A DNA stretch of 64,000 nucleotides from Bordetella genomosp. 8 (GTDB taxonomy: Bacteria; Pseudomonadota; Gammaproteobacteria; Burkholderiales; Burkholderiaceae_B). Location: contig NZ_CP021108.1 in the NCBI RefSeq assembly GCF_002119685.1, forward strand, positions 2,170,001 to 2,234,000. The letters are read 5' to 3'. The notes under the pieces were generated by a model. It had not been told where the DNA came from and did no database searches. It saw nothing but the letters and a program-made list of their open reading frames with translations. Shown here piece by piece: positions 36,408-44,254 of this stretch; positions within the stretch are counted from its first letter, which is position 1, and each line of letters opens with the position of its first letter. Both the position numbers and the translations under genes were made by a program.

Positions 36408-38152
36408 GACGGCGCTCCCGTTACGCCCGTCGTCACTGATGCGCCCGTCGCAGCGGCCAGGATGCGGCCGGAAGAGCAGGGCTGGCCGGATGACCGGAAC
36501 TCGAAATACAGCTTGCTGCGCGACGGATGCCAGGCCAGCGTCAATTCCAGCGGATCGCCCGGACGCGCCAGGCGCTGGAACTTCAGCACCTCCATGCCGT
36601 GAAAGCCCAGGTCCGGCCGCACATGGCGACGCGCCAGGTCCATTGCCCATTCGATCTGCGCCACCCCGGGCACGACCGGCATATCGGCGAAATGTCCGTT
36701 GAAGTGCACCAGGTCCAGGGGCACTTCCATGCTCAGCCGCAGCTCGCGTACGCCGTCGGGATCGTTCGGGTTGTCCGATGTGGACAGCAGGCGGGCGTCG
36801 GGCGCGCGCGGGCGGATCGCGGCGGCGGCGAAGACATCCTGCGGCAGCTTGCCCTGGTCGTTCCAGGGCAATTCGCGCATCAGGCGCCAGTGGCGCGGCA
36901 CGCCCAGCGCCGGGACGGTGGCCGCCATGTGGGCGCGCAATGTCTCGACCAGTGCCTTGCGGCCCTGGTTGCGCAGCATGTGGATGCCGGATGGCGCCAG
37001 CGCCACGAGCGCCGTCAGGCGCGGCGCGCCGGCGACGCCCAGGCGCGCCTCGCGCACATGGGGGTGTTCCATCAGGCGCGCTTCCAGCTCGGGCAGTGCA
37101 AGGCGTTTTTCCTCGATTTTGACGATGCGATCCAGCCGTCCTTCCAGGACGAAGCCGGCGCCGGCCGGCGTTGCCGCGTCGGCCGTCGTGTAGCGGCCCG
37201 CCGTGTCCAGCCAGGGCGATTCGACCCACAGGGCACCGTCGGCCACGCCCGTCGTGACGCCGGGCAGCGCATGCCACGCCTCGCCGCCACGGCGGCAGGC
37301 CACCGCGCCGGTTTCGGAGCTGCCATAGATTTCGATGGGACGGCAGCCCAGCCGGGTCGCCAGCAAGTCGGACACGTCTTCGGGCAGCGGGCCGCCCGCC
37401 GAGAATATCTGCGTGATGCCGTGCGCCAGCGCCGGCCAGTCCAGTTGCGTGCCCAGGCGCTTGAGCAGCGCGGGGCTGGCGATCCACGCGAAGGACGCGT
37501 GCGCCAGGCTGGCCTGCTGCAAGGCCTCGGGATACACCAACTGGGCGCGGCCGATCAGGCGTCCCGCGGCCAGGGGCCACAGCACGCGGAAAGGCAGGCC
37601 GTACATATGCTGGGCGCTGACGCTGCCCAGCACGCAGGCGGGTCGCGCCGACCAGTCCCACGATTGTTCGAACGCGGTGATCTCGGCAATCAGCTGGGAC
37701 CAGCGCTTGTGTATCTGTTTGGGTTGTCCGCTGGAGCCGGACGTGCACAGCACGACGCCCCCGTCCCGCGGATCCAGCATGCAGGGGCTCAAGGGCGCCG
37801 CCGTGGCGGCCACGCCGGCCAGCGAGTGGCGCCGGCTTTCCGCCACCGGCAGCGTCGCCAGGTCGGTCAGCCACAGGTCCACGCGCGGGTCGATTGCCTC
37901 GCAGGAGGCCGGCCGGGCATCGCCAGCCAGAATGGCGACCGCGCCGACGCGCCAGCAGGCGTACAGGGCGATCGCCAGCGACGCGGCGTCTTCGAACCAT
38001 AGCCCCGCTTGGCGCACGCCACGGGTACGCAGGCCGGCCGCGGCGGCCAGTACCTGGCGCACGAAGGCATCGTGGTCCAGCGTGGGTTCGCAAGCGTAGT
38101 TCACGCCCGGGCGCGTGCCGGTCAACAGCGCGGCAGGATCCATCCAGGACAC
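36404..38152 (-). CDS. AMP-dependent acyl ligase fused to a hot-dog dehydratase (ApeH-ApeI-like fusion)
   Basis: 582 residues counted from GTG 38152, which has a GAAAGGG site six bases away; ATG 38143 is the alternative. Residues about 1-440 form an ANL-superfamily ligase: TSGSSGQPK (137-145), YGSSETG (276-282), GRLDRIVKI (338-346) and the catalytic lysine K435 in NDQGKLPQD. Residues about 468-575 form a second domain with FNGHFADMPVVPGVAQIEW (H487), the 3-hydroxyacyl-ACP dehydratase signature. The ligase should load an aryl acid such as 4-hydroxybenzoate onto an ACP; the dehydratase shapes the polyene. In many APE clusters these are separate genes. Confidence 0.88.
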   Translation of the reverse strand: MSWMDPAALLTGTRPGVNYACEPTLDHDAFVRQVLAAAAGLRTRGVRQAGLWFEDAASLAIALYACWRVGAVAILAGDARPASCEAIDPRVDLWLTDLATLPVAESRRHSLAGVAATAAPLSPCMLDPRDGGVVLCTSGSSGQPKQIHKRWSQLIAEITAFEQSWDWSARPACVLGSVSAQHMYGLPFRVLWPLAAGRLIGRAQLVYPEALQQASLAHASFAWIASPALLKRLGTQLDWPALAHGITQIFSAGGPLPEDVSDLLATRLGCRPIEIYGSSETGAVACRRGGEAWHALPGVTTGVADGALWVESPWLDTAGRYTTADAATPAGAGFVLEGRLDRIVKIEEKRLALPELEARLMEHPHVREARLGVAGAPRLTALVALAPSGIHMLRNQGRKALVETLRAHMAATVPALGVPRHWRLMRELPWNDQGKLPQDVFAAAAIRPRAPDARLLSTSDNPNDPDGVRELRLSMEVPLDLVHFNGHFADMPVVPGVAQIEWAMDLARRHVRPDLGFHGMEVLKFQRLARPGDPLELTLAWHPSRSKLYFEFRSSGQPCSSGRILAAATGASVTTGVTGAPS

Positions 38153-38163
38153 GGCGCGCCCTT

Positions 38164-38772
38164 TCAACGGCCGTCGCGCGCGATGGCGCGTGCGTCCAGG
38201 GCCTCGACCCGTCCGCGGGCAGTGTCGGTCTTGCCCGGCCTGGGCCGCACCAGCCATTCGCCCGCCATCAGCAGGCCGATCAGGACATAGCTGATGACGC
38301 CGTTGTACAAGGTCCACCAATGCCAGGGCGCCCACAGCGATAGCGCCGCCGATGCCAGGCCGTTGAAGGCGAAAAAGCCGGCCCAGACCTGGGTGACGCG
38401 ACGGGTATAGGCCACCGCCTGGGGCGGCAGGTCGGGATGGCGCAGGCGCGCGAAGCGTTCGACCACGGGCATGCCGCGCCACAGGCTGGAAGCGAATACC
38501 GCGAACATCGCGGCGTTGATCAGGACCGGATAGCCGCGCAGCCAGCGCGTGTCGTCCGCCAGCGCGACGATTGCGCAGAACACCGTCACGATCGCTGGTA
38601 GCAACCAGCCTCCCGCCACCCGCTTGCGGTCGGCCAGCGCGCGCGCCAGCCACAATCCCGCCATGGGCAGCAACAGCCAGCGCGCCGTGCCGTTCTGCAG
38701 GTTCGCATGCACGAAAAACGGATAGGCGACGCCGGCCAGCAGCAAGGCCACCGCCAGGACGGCTCGCATCAT
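38164..38772 (-). CDS. Inner-membrane protein of the APE cluster
   Basis: 202 residues with about five hydrophobic segments (LAVALLLAGVAYPFFVHAN, AIVTVFCAIVALA, VLINAAMFAVFASSLW, VWAGFFAFNGLASAALSLW, YVLIGLLMAGEWLV) and a hydrophilic, basic C-terminus. I recognise the COG4648-like membrane protein regularly found next to APE acyl carrier proteins; its role is unknown. ATG 38772 overlaps the ACP stop (ATGA). Confidence 0.85.
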   Translation of the reverse strand: MMRAVLAVALLLAGVAYPFFVHANLQNGTARWLLLPMAGLWLARALADRKRVAGGWLLPAIVTVFCAIVALADDTRWLRGYPVLINAAMFAVFASSLWRGMPVVERFARLRHPDLPPQAVAYTRRVTQVWAGFFAFNGLASAALSLWAPWHWWTLYNGVISYVLIGLLMAGEWLVRPRPGKTDTARGRVEALDARAIARDGR

Positions 38773-39044
38773 GCGGCCGATTCCCGTTGCTGCTGGAGTT
38801 GCGTCTGTTGGTCCCACACGGCGTCGACGACGTCCTGCACGGTGCGCACGGTGCGGAAATTTTCCGCGGCCAGCTTGTAGCCGGTTACGCGCTTGATGTG
38901 ATCGAGCAGGTCGATGGCGTCGATGCTGTCGATTTCCAGATCGGTGTACAGGTGCGCCTGCGGCACGACGCGTTCCGCCGGAATTTCGAATAATTCCACC
39001 AGGGCTTCGCGCAGGACGCTGAAGATGTCTTCCCGGGTCTGCAT
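38769..39044 (-). CDS. Acyl carrier protein of the APE cluster (second)
   Basis: 91 residues. The phosphopantetheine site is S40 in DLEIDSIDAIDLLDHI. The four-helix ACP pattern and acidic charge are clear. The Gln-rich C-terminus is unusual (WDQQTQLQQQRESAA). It lies four bases downstream of the other ACP gene. One ACP may carry the aryl starter and the other the growing chain, as proposed for other APE clusters; which is which cannot be seen. Confidence 0.92.
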   Translation of the reverse strand: MQTREDIFSVLREALVELFEIPAERVVPQAHLYTDLEIDSIDAIDLLDHIKRVTGYKLAAENFRTVRTVQDVVDAVWDQQTQLQQQRESAA

Positions 39045-39048
39045 AACA

Positions 39049-39321
39049 CTAGCTCCGTTGCTCAGGCGCCCGCTGGGCGGATACGAATTTGCTCAAATTG
39101 GCCACGGTGGCGAAATGGTCGCGCATATTACGCGTTTCGGGATCGATGGCAATCCCGTAGCGCTTTTGCAGCGCCAGCCCCAGTTCAAGGGCATCGACGG
39201 AGTCCAGCCCCAGCCCATCCCCGAACAGTTCGGCATCGTTGTCGATATCCTCGGGCGCGATATCTTCCAATCCCAGCGACTCGATGATCAGTCGCTTGAT
39301 TTCACTTTCCAGCTGTTCCAT
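39049..39321 (-). CDS. Acyl carrier protein of the APE cluster (first)
   Basis: 90 residues with the phosphopantetheine serine S41 in GLGLDSVDALELGLAL. Distinct from the second ACP in sequence. Its start lies 20 bases inside the end of the PlsC-like gene, so the two are translationally coupled. The divergent phosphopantetheinyl transferase at 40976 should modify both ACPs. Confidence 0.92.
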   Translation of the reverse strand: MEQLESEIKRLIIESLGLEDIAPEDIDNDAELFGDGLGLDSVDALELGLALQKRYGIAIDPETRNMRDHFATVANLSKFVSAQRAPEQRS

Positions 39322-40105
39322 CCAGGCCTAGCTCCATTTCGAAATATTGATGCAGGTATTCGTTCATGCGTCGTCCGGCGATGGGAGCGGGATGGCGCTC
39401 CGTCCACTGCCGGGGATCGATGTCCGCGCCGACCTCCAGGACATAGTGCATGCGACGATGGGGAATGCGGTACCACGGCTCGCCCTTGGTCAGGCTGCGC
39501 GTGTTCATGCTGATGACGACCGGCGTGATGACGCCGGCCCCGCGCACGGCGATGGCGCAGGCGCCGCGGTGAAAGCGCGGCGGCGCGTCCACCGGCGTAC
39601 GCGTGCCTTCGGGAAAGACGATCAGGGTTTCGCCGTCGCGCAGCACCTGGGCCGCGCGATCCAGCATGTCCATGCTTTCATCGTTGGTGATGTAGCCCGC
39701 GTTCAGGATGGGCCCCGCGGTGAAGGGGTTCTTCACCAGGCTGTGCTTGACCACGCAGTTCGCGTTGCGCACGTGCGCGATCAGAAACACCACGTCCAGC
39801 AGCGACGGGTGATTGGCGACGATCATCTGGTGGGGCCGTCCCAGGCGCTCCACGCCGCGGAATTCGTAGGTCAGCACGCCCATGCGGACCAGCAGCCGCA
39901 CGAAACGGTGGAAGGTCCAGTTGATGACGGCGCGCGAGCGCCGGTGCCGCCGCGCCGGATTGGGGATCAACAGGCGTTGCGCGGGAAATACCACCAGGCG
40001 CAGGAACAGGCCGCCCAGGCCGAACAGGCCGAAAGCCACCGCGGTGGCGATCAGGCGCAGCAGCCAGGCGTCCTGGCGCGTGGCGGTGGCCGGCAGGGTG
40101 TTCAT
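39302..40105 (-). CDS. PlsC-type 1-acylglycerol-3-phosphate acyltransferase-like protein of the APE cluster
   Basis: 267 residues. A hydrophobic N-terminal stretch (LIATAVAFGLFGLGGLFLRLV) anchors it in the inner membrane. The acyltransferase motifs are NHPSLLD (H99 and D104, the HX4D pair) and FPEGTRT (164-170). It should transfer an acyl chain from ACP or CoA to a lysolipid or glycerol acceptor. Start overlaps the upstream ketosynthase-like gene (ATGA). Confidence 0.9.
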   Translation of the reverse strand: MNTLPATATRQDAWLLRLIATAVAFGLFGLGGLFLRLVVFPAQRLLIPNPARRHRRSRAVINWTFHRFVRLLVRMGVLTYEFRGVERLGRPHQMIVANHPSLLDVVFLIAHVRNANCVVKHSLVKNPFTAGPILNAGYITNDESMDMLDRAAQVLRDGETLIVFPEGTRTPVDAPPRFHRGACAIAVRGAGVITPVVISMNTRSLTKGEPWYRIPHRRMHYVLEVGADIDPRQWTERHPAPIAGRRMNEYLHQYFEMELGLDGTAGK

Positions 40106-40842
40106 GATGCGCGCCGCCATCGCCAATCGGCGGCACGGCCCGGGTGCAGCCATGCGGCCGTCCCCAGCAGCAGGTGCCGCAGCAGGTTCAAGGGATGGGG
40201 CCAGTCCGTCGCGGCCGGGGCGGTGGTGGCGTCGGTGGTGGCGTTGCGCGGCGGGGCCAGGTCCAGCTGGAATTCATCGCCCGCGCTGACGCGCAGCGCC
40301 AGCGCATAGGAGAACGGCACGTCGTCTATCCATGGGCGGTAGGCGGCGGGCGGGGCTTCTTCCGCCAGGATCACCATGGCGTCTCGGTGGCCGGCGTCCA
40401 GCAGCAGGCAGGCTTCCGCGATGGCGCTTTCCAGGCCGTCGCCGCTGGCCGACAGGGCGACCGATTCGACGGTTTCCTTGCGCAGGATGGACCACATCCC
40501 GGCCGTGGCGTTGTGCACGGACAGGCTGAAGGAGGTCGGCGACAGCGCCTCATCGCGCGCCAGCGATTGCAGCAGCTCGAAGCTGCGGGTGGTTTCGCCA
40601 TGGTGCGAGGCATAGACCACGGGCATGGCCGGCCGCCCGTCCGCCAGCGGCCAGGCGCAGGCGACGGCCATCCGCGCCAGCGGACTCAGCCGGCGGCGTT
40701 GCAGGGGCGGCAGGAAACCCAGGTTGGGGGGGGCGGCGCTGATGTCGGGGCGATACGGCGTGCGCGCCCATGCTTCCCATGCGGGGAGATCCTCAATGCC
40801 CGGCGCCCAGGCTTGCCATGCGGATATTGCGAAGTTGAACAT
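40102..40842 (-). CDS. Short ketosynthase-like/chain-length-factor protein of the APE cluster (ApeC-like)
   Basis: 246 residues, about 60 percent the length of a full ketosynthase. It resembles the N-terminal half of the thiolase fold (MPVVYASHHGETTRSFELLQSLA, VHNATAGMWSILRKE), with ATA in place of an active-site cysteine motif. No HGT or GHT histidine motif follows. It may pair with one of the full ketosynthases as a chain-length factor, as reported for ApeC-like proteins. First gene of the APE operon. Confidence 0.78.
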   Translation of the reverse strand: MFNFAISAWQAWAPGIEDLPAWEAWARTPYRPDISAAPPNLGFLPPLQRRRLSPLARMAVACAWPLADGRPAMPVVYASHHGETTRSFELLQSLARDEALSPTSFSLSVHNATAGMWSILRKETVESVALSASGDGLESAIAEACLLLDAGHRDAMVILAEEAPPAAYRPWIDDVPFSYALALRVSAGDEFQLDLAPPRNATTDATTAPAATDWPHPLNLLRHLLLGTAAWLHPGRAADWRWRRAS

Positions 40843-40869
40843 GCGCGGAAGTGTACCGGTCCACCGGAC

Positions 40870-40898
40870 CCGATAGGTGCTTTGTTGTTATCGTTCAA
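40870..40898 (-). promoter_or_regulatory. Putative promoter of the APE operon
   Basis: On the minus strand TTGAAC (40898-40893) and TATCGG (40875-40870) are separated by exactly 17 bases, 28 bases upstream of the first APE gene. A short dyad, GGTCC-ACC-GGACC (40858-40870), overlaps the -10 end and could be an operator. The intergenic space of 133 bases also serves the divergent phosphopantetheinyl transferase gene. Predicted by eye only. Confidence 0.35.
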
Positions 40899-40975
40899 GG
40901 CATGTTCACACCCCTAATTCTGCCCGTTCCAACGATTTTTCAGCGAGTTGTAAGCAATGGCGGAGGGCCTACGCC

Positions 40976-41752
40976 TTGAGCGCGTCGGTAACCCTGTGGT
41001 GGGCGGGCCCGGCGCTGGCGGGCCAGTATCGCGCCGGTCTGTTGCATGCCGTCGACAGAAAGCGTGCGCAAACGACACGCTCGAGGCGCGCCGCGCAGGA
41101 TTGGCGCGTGAGCCGCGCCTTGTTGCAGCAGGTATCTGCCGGTAGCAACGGTGCATCCGAATCCAACGACGGGGCGGCATCTTCCATGTCGCTCAGTCAC
41201 TCGGGCGGGCATGCGATCGTGGCTGTCGCGCCGGCGGGCTGGCAGGTCGGCGTGGACCTGGAAGCGCTGCGTCCACGCGACACCGCGCGGCTGGCGCCCT
41301 GGTGCTGCTCGGAGGAAGAAGCAGGCGCGCTGGCAAGCGGCGCGGTCGATGCCGACCGCCTGCGGGCGTTCTACCTGTTGTGGACGCTCAAGGAGTCTTT
41401 CATCAAGGCCGCGGGGTTGGCGTTCCCGGCCGATATGCGGAGGGTGGGATTGACCGGGGCGGGCCTGCCTGGTGCTGGCCTGTCTTGGGCGGGGTGGCGG
41501 CTGCGGGCGCCCGGTTCTCGCTGGCGCGCGTGGTCGGCAATCGTCGATGACGCCTGGATGGTGTCCGTGGCGTGGCGCGCGCCCGACACGGCCAACATGG
41601 CGAACACGGCCCACGGGGCCGACCGGGCCGACACCGCGAATACTTCCGATGCGCGGGCGCCGATGGATGCCGTGGGCAGCCCGGACCCGCTTTGGCGCAC
41701 CGCCCAAGGCATCGCGTCCCCACGGATCGCGATTGCCGGGCGCTGGTCTTGA
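40976..41752 (+). CDS. 4'-phosphopantetheinyl transferase beside the APE cluster
   Basis: 258 residues if it starts at TTG 40976, which follows GGAGG by about nine bases; GTG 40877 would add 33 unconvincing residues. The Sfp-type signature is present: GVDLE (92-96) and WTLKESFIKAAG (136-147), with the magnesium-binding D94 and E96 and E140/K144. It should transfer the phosphopantetheine arm from CoA to S41 and S40 of the APE ACPs. The C-terminal region (about 200-232) is an Ala/Asp/Thr-rich repeat-like segment not typical of the family. Divergent from the APE operon; nearly touches the LysR gene. Confidence 0.85.
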   Translation: MSASVTLWWAGPALAGQYRAGLLHAVDRKRAQTTRSRRAAQDWRVSRALLQQVSAGSNGASESNDGAASSMSLSHSGGHAIVAVAPAGWQVGVDLEALRPRDTARLAPWCCSEEEAGALASGAVDADRLRAFYLLWTLKESFIKAAGLAFPADMRRVGLTGAGLPGAGLSWAGWRLRAPGSRWRAWSAIVDDAWMVSVAWRAPDTANMANTAHGADRADTANTSDARAPMDAVGSPDPLWRTAQGIASPRIAIAGRWS

Positions 41753-41759
41753 TCGCTGA

Positions 41760-42650
41760 TCAAGGCGCCAGGGCCAGGGCGACCTCGGCGCAGGCCAGCC
41801 GCAGGCATTCCACGAAGCCATGATGCAAGGCCGACATCGGGTCGTCCGCGTGCACCAGCGCGCCGATATGGAAATGCACGGGCGGTTCCAGCCGTCGTAT
41901 CGAAAGCCCGGGCCGAGAGATGCCGTGCGCGCTGTAGGCATCGACGATGGCGTCGCCGCAGCCCGTTTCCACCATGGCGCAGGCCATATAGTGGGTCTGC
42001 ACCTGCAGGGCGGTGTTCATGCTTACCCCGTGTTCGGCCAGCGCGGCCTGCAGCAGATTGCCCAGCGGATCGTGGGGACTCATGGCGATCAGCCTGTCGG
42101 ACCGCACCGCCGCCAGCGGCACCGGCTGCCCGCCCGGTTCGCGGCTCACGTACACCATCTCGGAACGGTCGAGGTCGATGCGGGCGATACCGGGGTGGGA
42201 GGGCGGCTCATACGTGATTGCCATGTCGATCTCGCGCGCCAGCAGGCCGGCGATCAGTTCATCCGTGTGATGGGTCTGCAGGCTGAAGGTAATGTCCGGC
42301 TGGCGGCTGCGGCTGATGCCGGCCGCGCGCGGCACGACGCCCAGGCCCAGGCTGGGCGCGCAGCCAATGCGCAAATGGCCGCGCGGATGGTGGCGCAGGT
42401 TCGCCGCCAGCTTGCGTACGCTTTCCAGGTCGCGCGACAGGCGCGCGATGTCGGGGGCCAGGATGTCGGCCTCGCGTGTGGCGCGCAGGCGGCCCTTCAC
42501 CCTTTCGAAGAGGCGGAATCCCACCTGGGCTTCGGCGTGCGCCAGCATCTTGCTGGCCGCCGGCTGGGAAATATGCAAGGCCTGGGCGGCGCGGCTGAGC
42601 GAGCCGGTGGCCCGGATGGCTTCGAAAAGTTCGATGTGGCGCAGGCGCAT
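41760..42650 (-). CDS. LysR family transcriptional regulator
   Basis: 296 residues beginning MRLRHIELFEAIRATGSLSRAAQALHISQPAASKM; only its ends are quoted in positions: helix-turn-helix at about 18-42. The N-terminus is like that of the NocR/OccR-type regulators, which respond to amino acids or opines. It is divergent from a D-amino-acid dehydrogenase gene, with a dyad between, so it probably controls it. It ends eight bases from the convergent phosphopantetheinyl transferase gene. Confidence 0.88.
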   Translation of the reverse strand: MRLRHIELFEAIRATGSLSRAAQALHISQPAASKMLAHAEAQVGFRLFERVKGRLRATREADILAPDIARLSRDLESVRKLAANLRHHPRGHLRIGCAPSLGLGVVPRAAGISRSRQPDITFSLQTHHTDELIAGLLAREIDMAITYEPPSHPGIARIDLDRSEMVYVSREPGGQPVPLAAVRSDRLIAMSPHDPLGNLLQAALAEHGVSMNTALQVQTHYMACAMVETGCGDAIVDAYSAHGISRPGLSIRRLEPPVHFHIGALVHADDPMSALHHGFVECLRLACAEVALALAP

Positions 42651-42764
42651 GATGGGCGTTCAGGCTGGACTGGATAGCAAAAGGTTATATCGAATCGTCA
42701 GCCGGCGCACGCGTCGCGGCGCAGTCCTGGCACTGAAGGGGGTGGGGGCTGGGCGGACGCGAAG

Positions 42765-42783
42765 GCATATCCAAAGGTTATGC
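42765..42783. promoter_or_regulatory. LysR-type operator candidate upstream of dadA-like gene
   Basis: GCATATCC-AAA-GGTTATGC is a 19-base interrupted dyad with one mismatch and contains the T-N11-A core of LysR sites. A half-copy, CAAAAGGTTATA, lies at about 42678-42689 near the LysR start. The dyad is 80 bases upstream of the dehydrogenase start. Confidence 0.5.
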
Positions 42784-42862
42784 ATTCCCGTGGCTTTGGC
42801 ATTTGCCGCCGTGCGCCCCCGTGTCCAGAATGCCTGCTGGTAAACGATTTCAGGATGTAGCG

Positions 42863-44110
42863 ATGCGCGTGTGCGTAATCGGCGCGGGCGTGGTGGGCGT
42901 GGCGTCGGCGTATTTCCTTGCGCGCCAGGGATACGAAGTCACGCTGGTGGACGGCAGGGCCCAGCCCGGCGATGAAACCAGCCATGCCAATGGCGGCCAG
43001 CTCAGCTATAGCTACGTTGCGCCGCTGGCCGGCCCGGGCGTATTGCCGAACGTGCCCGCCTGGCTGCTGCGCCCGGATTCGCCGCTGCGGTTCCGGCCGC
43101 GGCTGGATCCGCACCAGTGGCGCTGGTGCATGCAATTCGCGCTGGCCTGCCGCGCGTCGGTTTCGCGCAGGGTAACGGCGGAAATGCTGACGCTGTCCTA
43201 CCTGAGCCGCGATGTCCTGCATGCGCTGCTGGAGCAGGAGCCCCTGTCCTTCAGCCACCTGCGCAACGGCAAGCTGATCGTCTATCGCAGCAAGGCGCTG
43301 CTGGAAAAGGCGCGCGCCCTGGTGGCGTATCAAGCCAGCCATGGCGCCGATCAGCAGGTATTGAGCGCCGCGCAGACGCTGGCCATGGAGCCTGCCCTGG
43401 CCGGTATGCGGGCCGAACTGGCCGGTGCGGTCTATACGCCAGGTGAAGAAGTAGGCGATTGCCTGCGCTTTACCGAAGCGCTCTTCGAACGCCTGGCGCG
43501 CCAGCCCAGGACGCGCATCCTGATGAGCACGCGCGTGTCCGCGCTACGCCGGGAAGGCGCGCGCATCGTCGCGGCGAGAACGTCGGCCGGCGATATCGAA
43601 GCCGATGCCTATGTAGTGGCCTCCGGCATGGGCAGCCGCGCGCTGCTGCGTCCGCTGGGGCAGGATGTGCCCATCTATGGCTTGAAGGGCTACAGCCTCA
43701 GCGTGCCGCTGAAAGGCCACGAAGACGCCGGTCCCGCGATCAGCGTGACGGATTACGAGCGTCGCATCGTCTACGCGCGCATCGGTCCGGTGCTGCGCAT
43801 GGCGGCGATGGTGGACATCGGCGGCGACGCCGGCATCGATGAGCAGCGGATCGCGCTGCTCAAACGCCAGGCATCGGATACGTTCCCATCCCTGCCGCTC
43901 GCGGCAGCCCAGCCTTGGGCGGGGCTGCGTCCCGCCACGCCCTCCGGGAAGCCGATGATCGGTCCCAGCCGCGCGGCGTCCAATCTGTGGATGAACCTGG
44001 GGCAGGGGGCGCTGGGCTTTACCCTGGCCTGCGGCAGCGCGGCGCTGCTGACCGCGCAAATGGCCGGCATTCCCGCGCCCATCGAGCCGCGGCCGTTCCT
44101 GCCGGTCTAG
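42863..44110 (+). CDS. dadA: D-amino acid dehydrogenase (DadA-like)
   Basis: 415 residues. The FAD-binding motif is VIGAGVVGVASAYFLARQGYEVTLVD (split: GAGVVGVASAYFLA at 6-19). ETSHANGGQLSYSYVAPLA and the late WAGLRPATPSGKPMIGPS are the DadA family signatures. It oxidises D-amino acids to 2-oxo acids and passes electrons to the respiratory chain at the inner membrane. Start at ATG 42863 follows AGGAT. No alanine racemase (dadX) gene is adjacent. Several dadA paralogues are common in this group, so the exact substrate is open. Confidence 0.88.
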   Translation: MRVCVIGAGVVGVASAYFLARQGYEVTLVDGRAQPGDETSHANGGQLSYSYVAPLAGPGVLPNVPAWLLRPDSPLRFRPRLDPHQWRWCMQFALACRASVSRRVTAEMLTLSYLSRDVLHALLEQEPLSFSHLRNGKLIVYRSKALLEKARALVAYQASHGADQQVLSAAQTLAMEPALAGMRAELAGAVYTPGEEVGDCLRFTEALFERLARQPRTRILMSTRVSALRREGARIVAARTSAGDIEADAYVVASGMGSRALLRPLGQDVPIYGLKGYSLSVPLKGHEDAGPAISVTDYERRIVYARIGPVLRMAAMVDIGGDAGIDEQRIALLKRQASDTFPSLPLAAAQPWAGLRPATPSGKPMIGPSRAASNLWMNLGQGALGFTLACGSAALLTAQMAGIPAPIEPRPFLPV

Positions 44111-44121
44111 ACCACGTAAAA

Positions 44122-44160
44122 GGGGCCTGGATGAGCAGGATGCTCAACAGGCCCCATTTT
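44122..44160. terminator. Rho-independent terminator after the D-amino acid dehydrogenase gene
   Basis: GGGGCCTG (44122-44129) pairs with CAGGCCCC (44148-44155); an inner stem GAGCA/TGCTC (44133-44137 with 44141-44145) extends the hairpin. It is followed by ATTTT and preceded by AAAA, so it can act on both strands. Confidence 0.85.
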
Positions 44161-44217
44161 CACTACCTACGAGAGCAGGTCAGGCCGATTCGGCCGGAAA
44201 AAGGACGCGAAAGTGAA

Positions 44218-44237
44218 AGGCCCGTCGTCACGGGCCT
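44218..44237 (-). terminator. Terminator candidate after the Gln-rich gene
   Basis: AGGCCCGT (44218-44225) and ACGGGCCT (44230-44237) form a perfect 8-bp stem with a four-base loop. On the minus strand it is followed by TTTCACTTTCG. It lies 17 bases beyond the stop of the Gln-rich gene. Confidence 0.6.
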
Positions 44238-44254
44238 GCCACTATGCGGACTTA

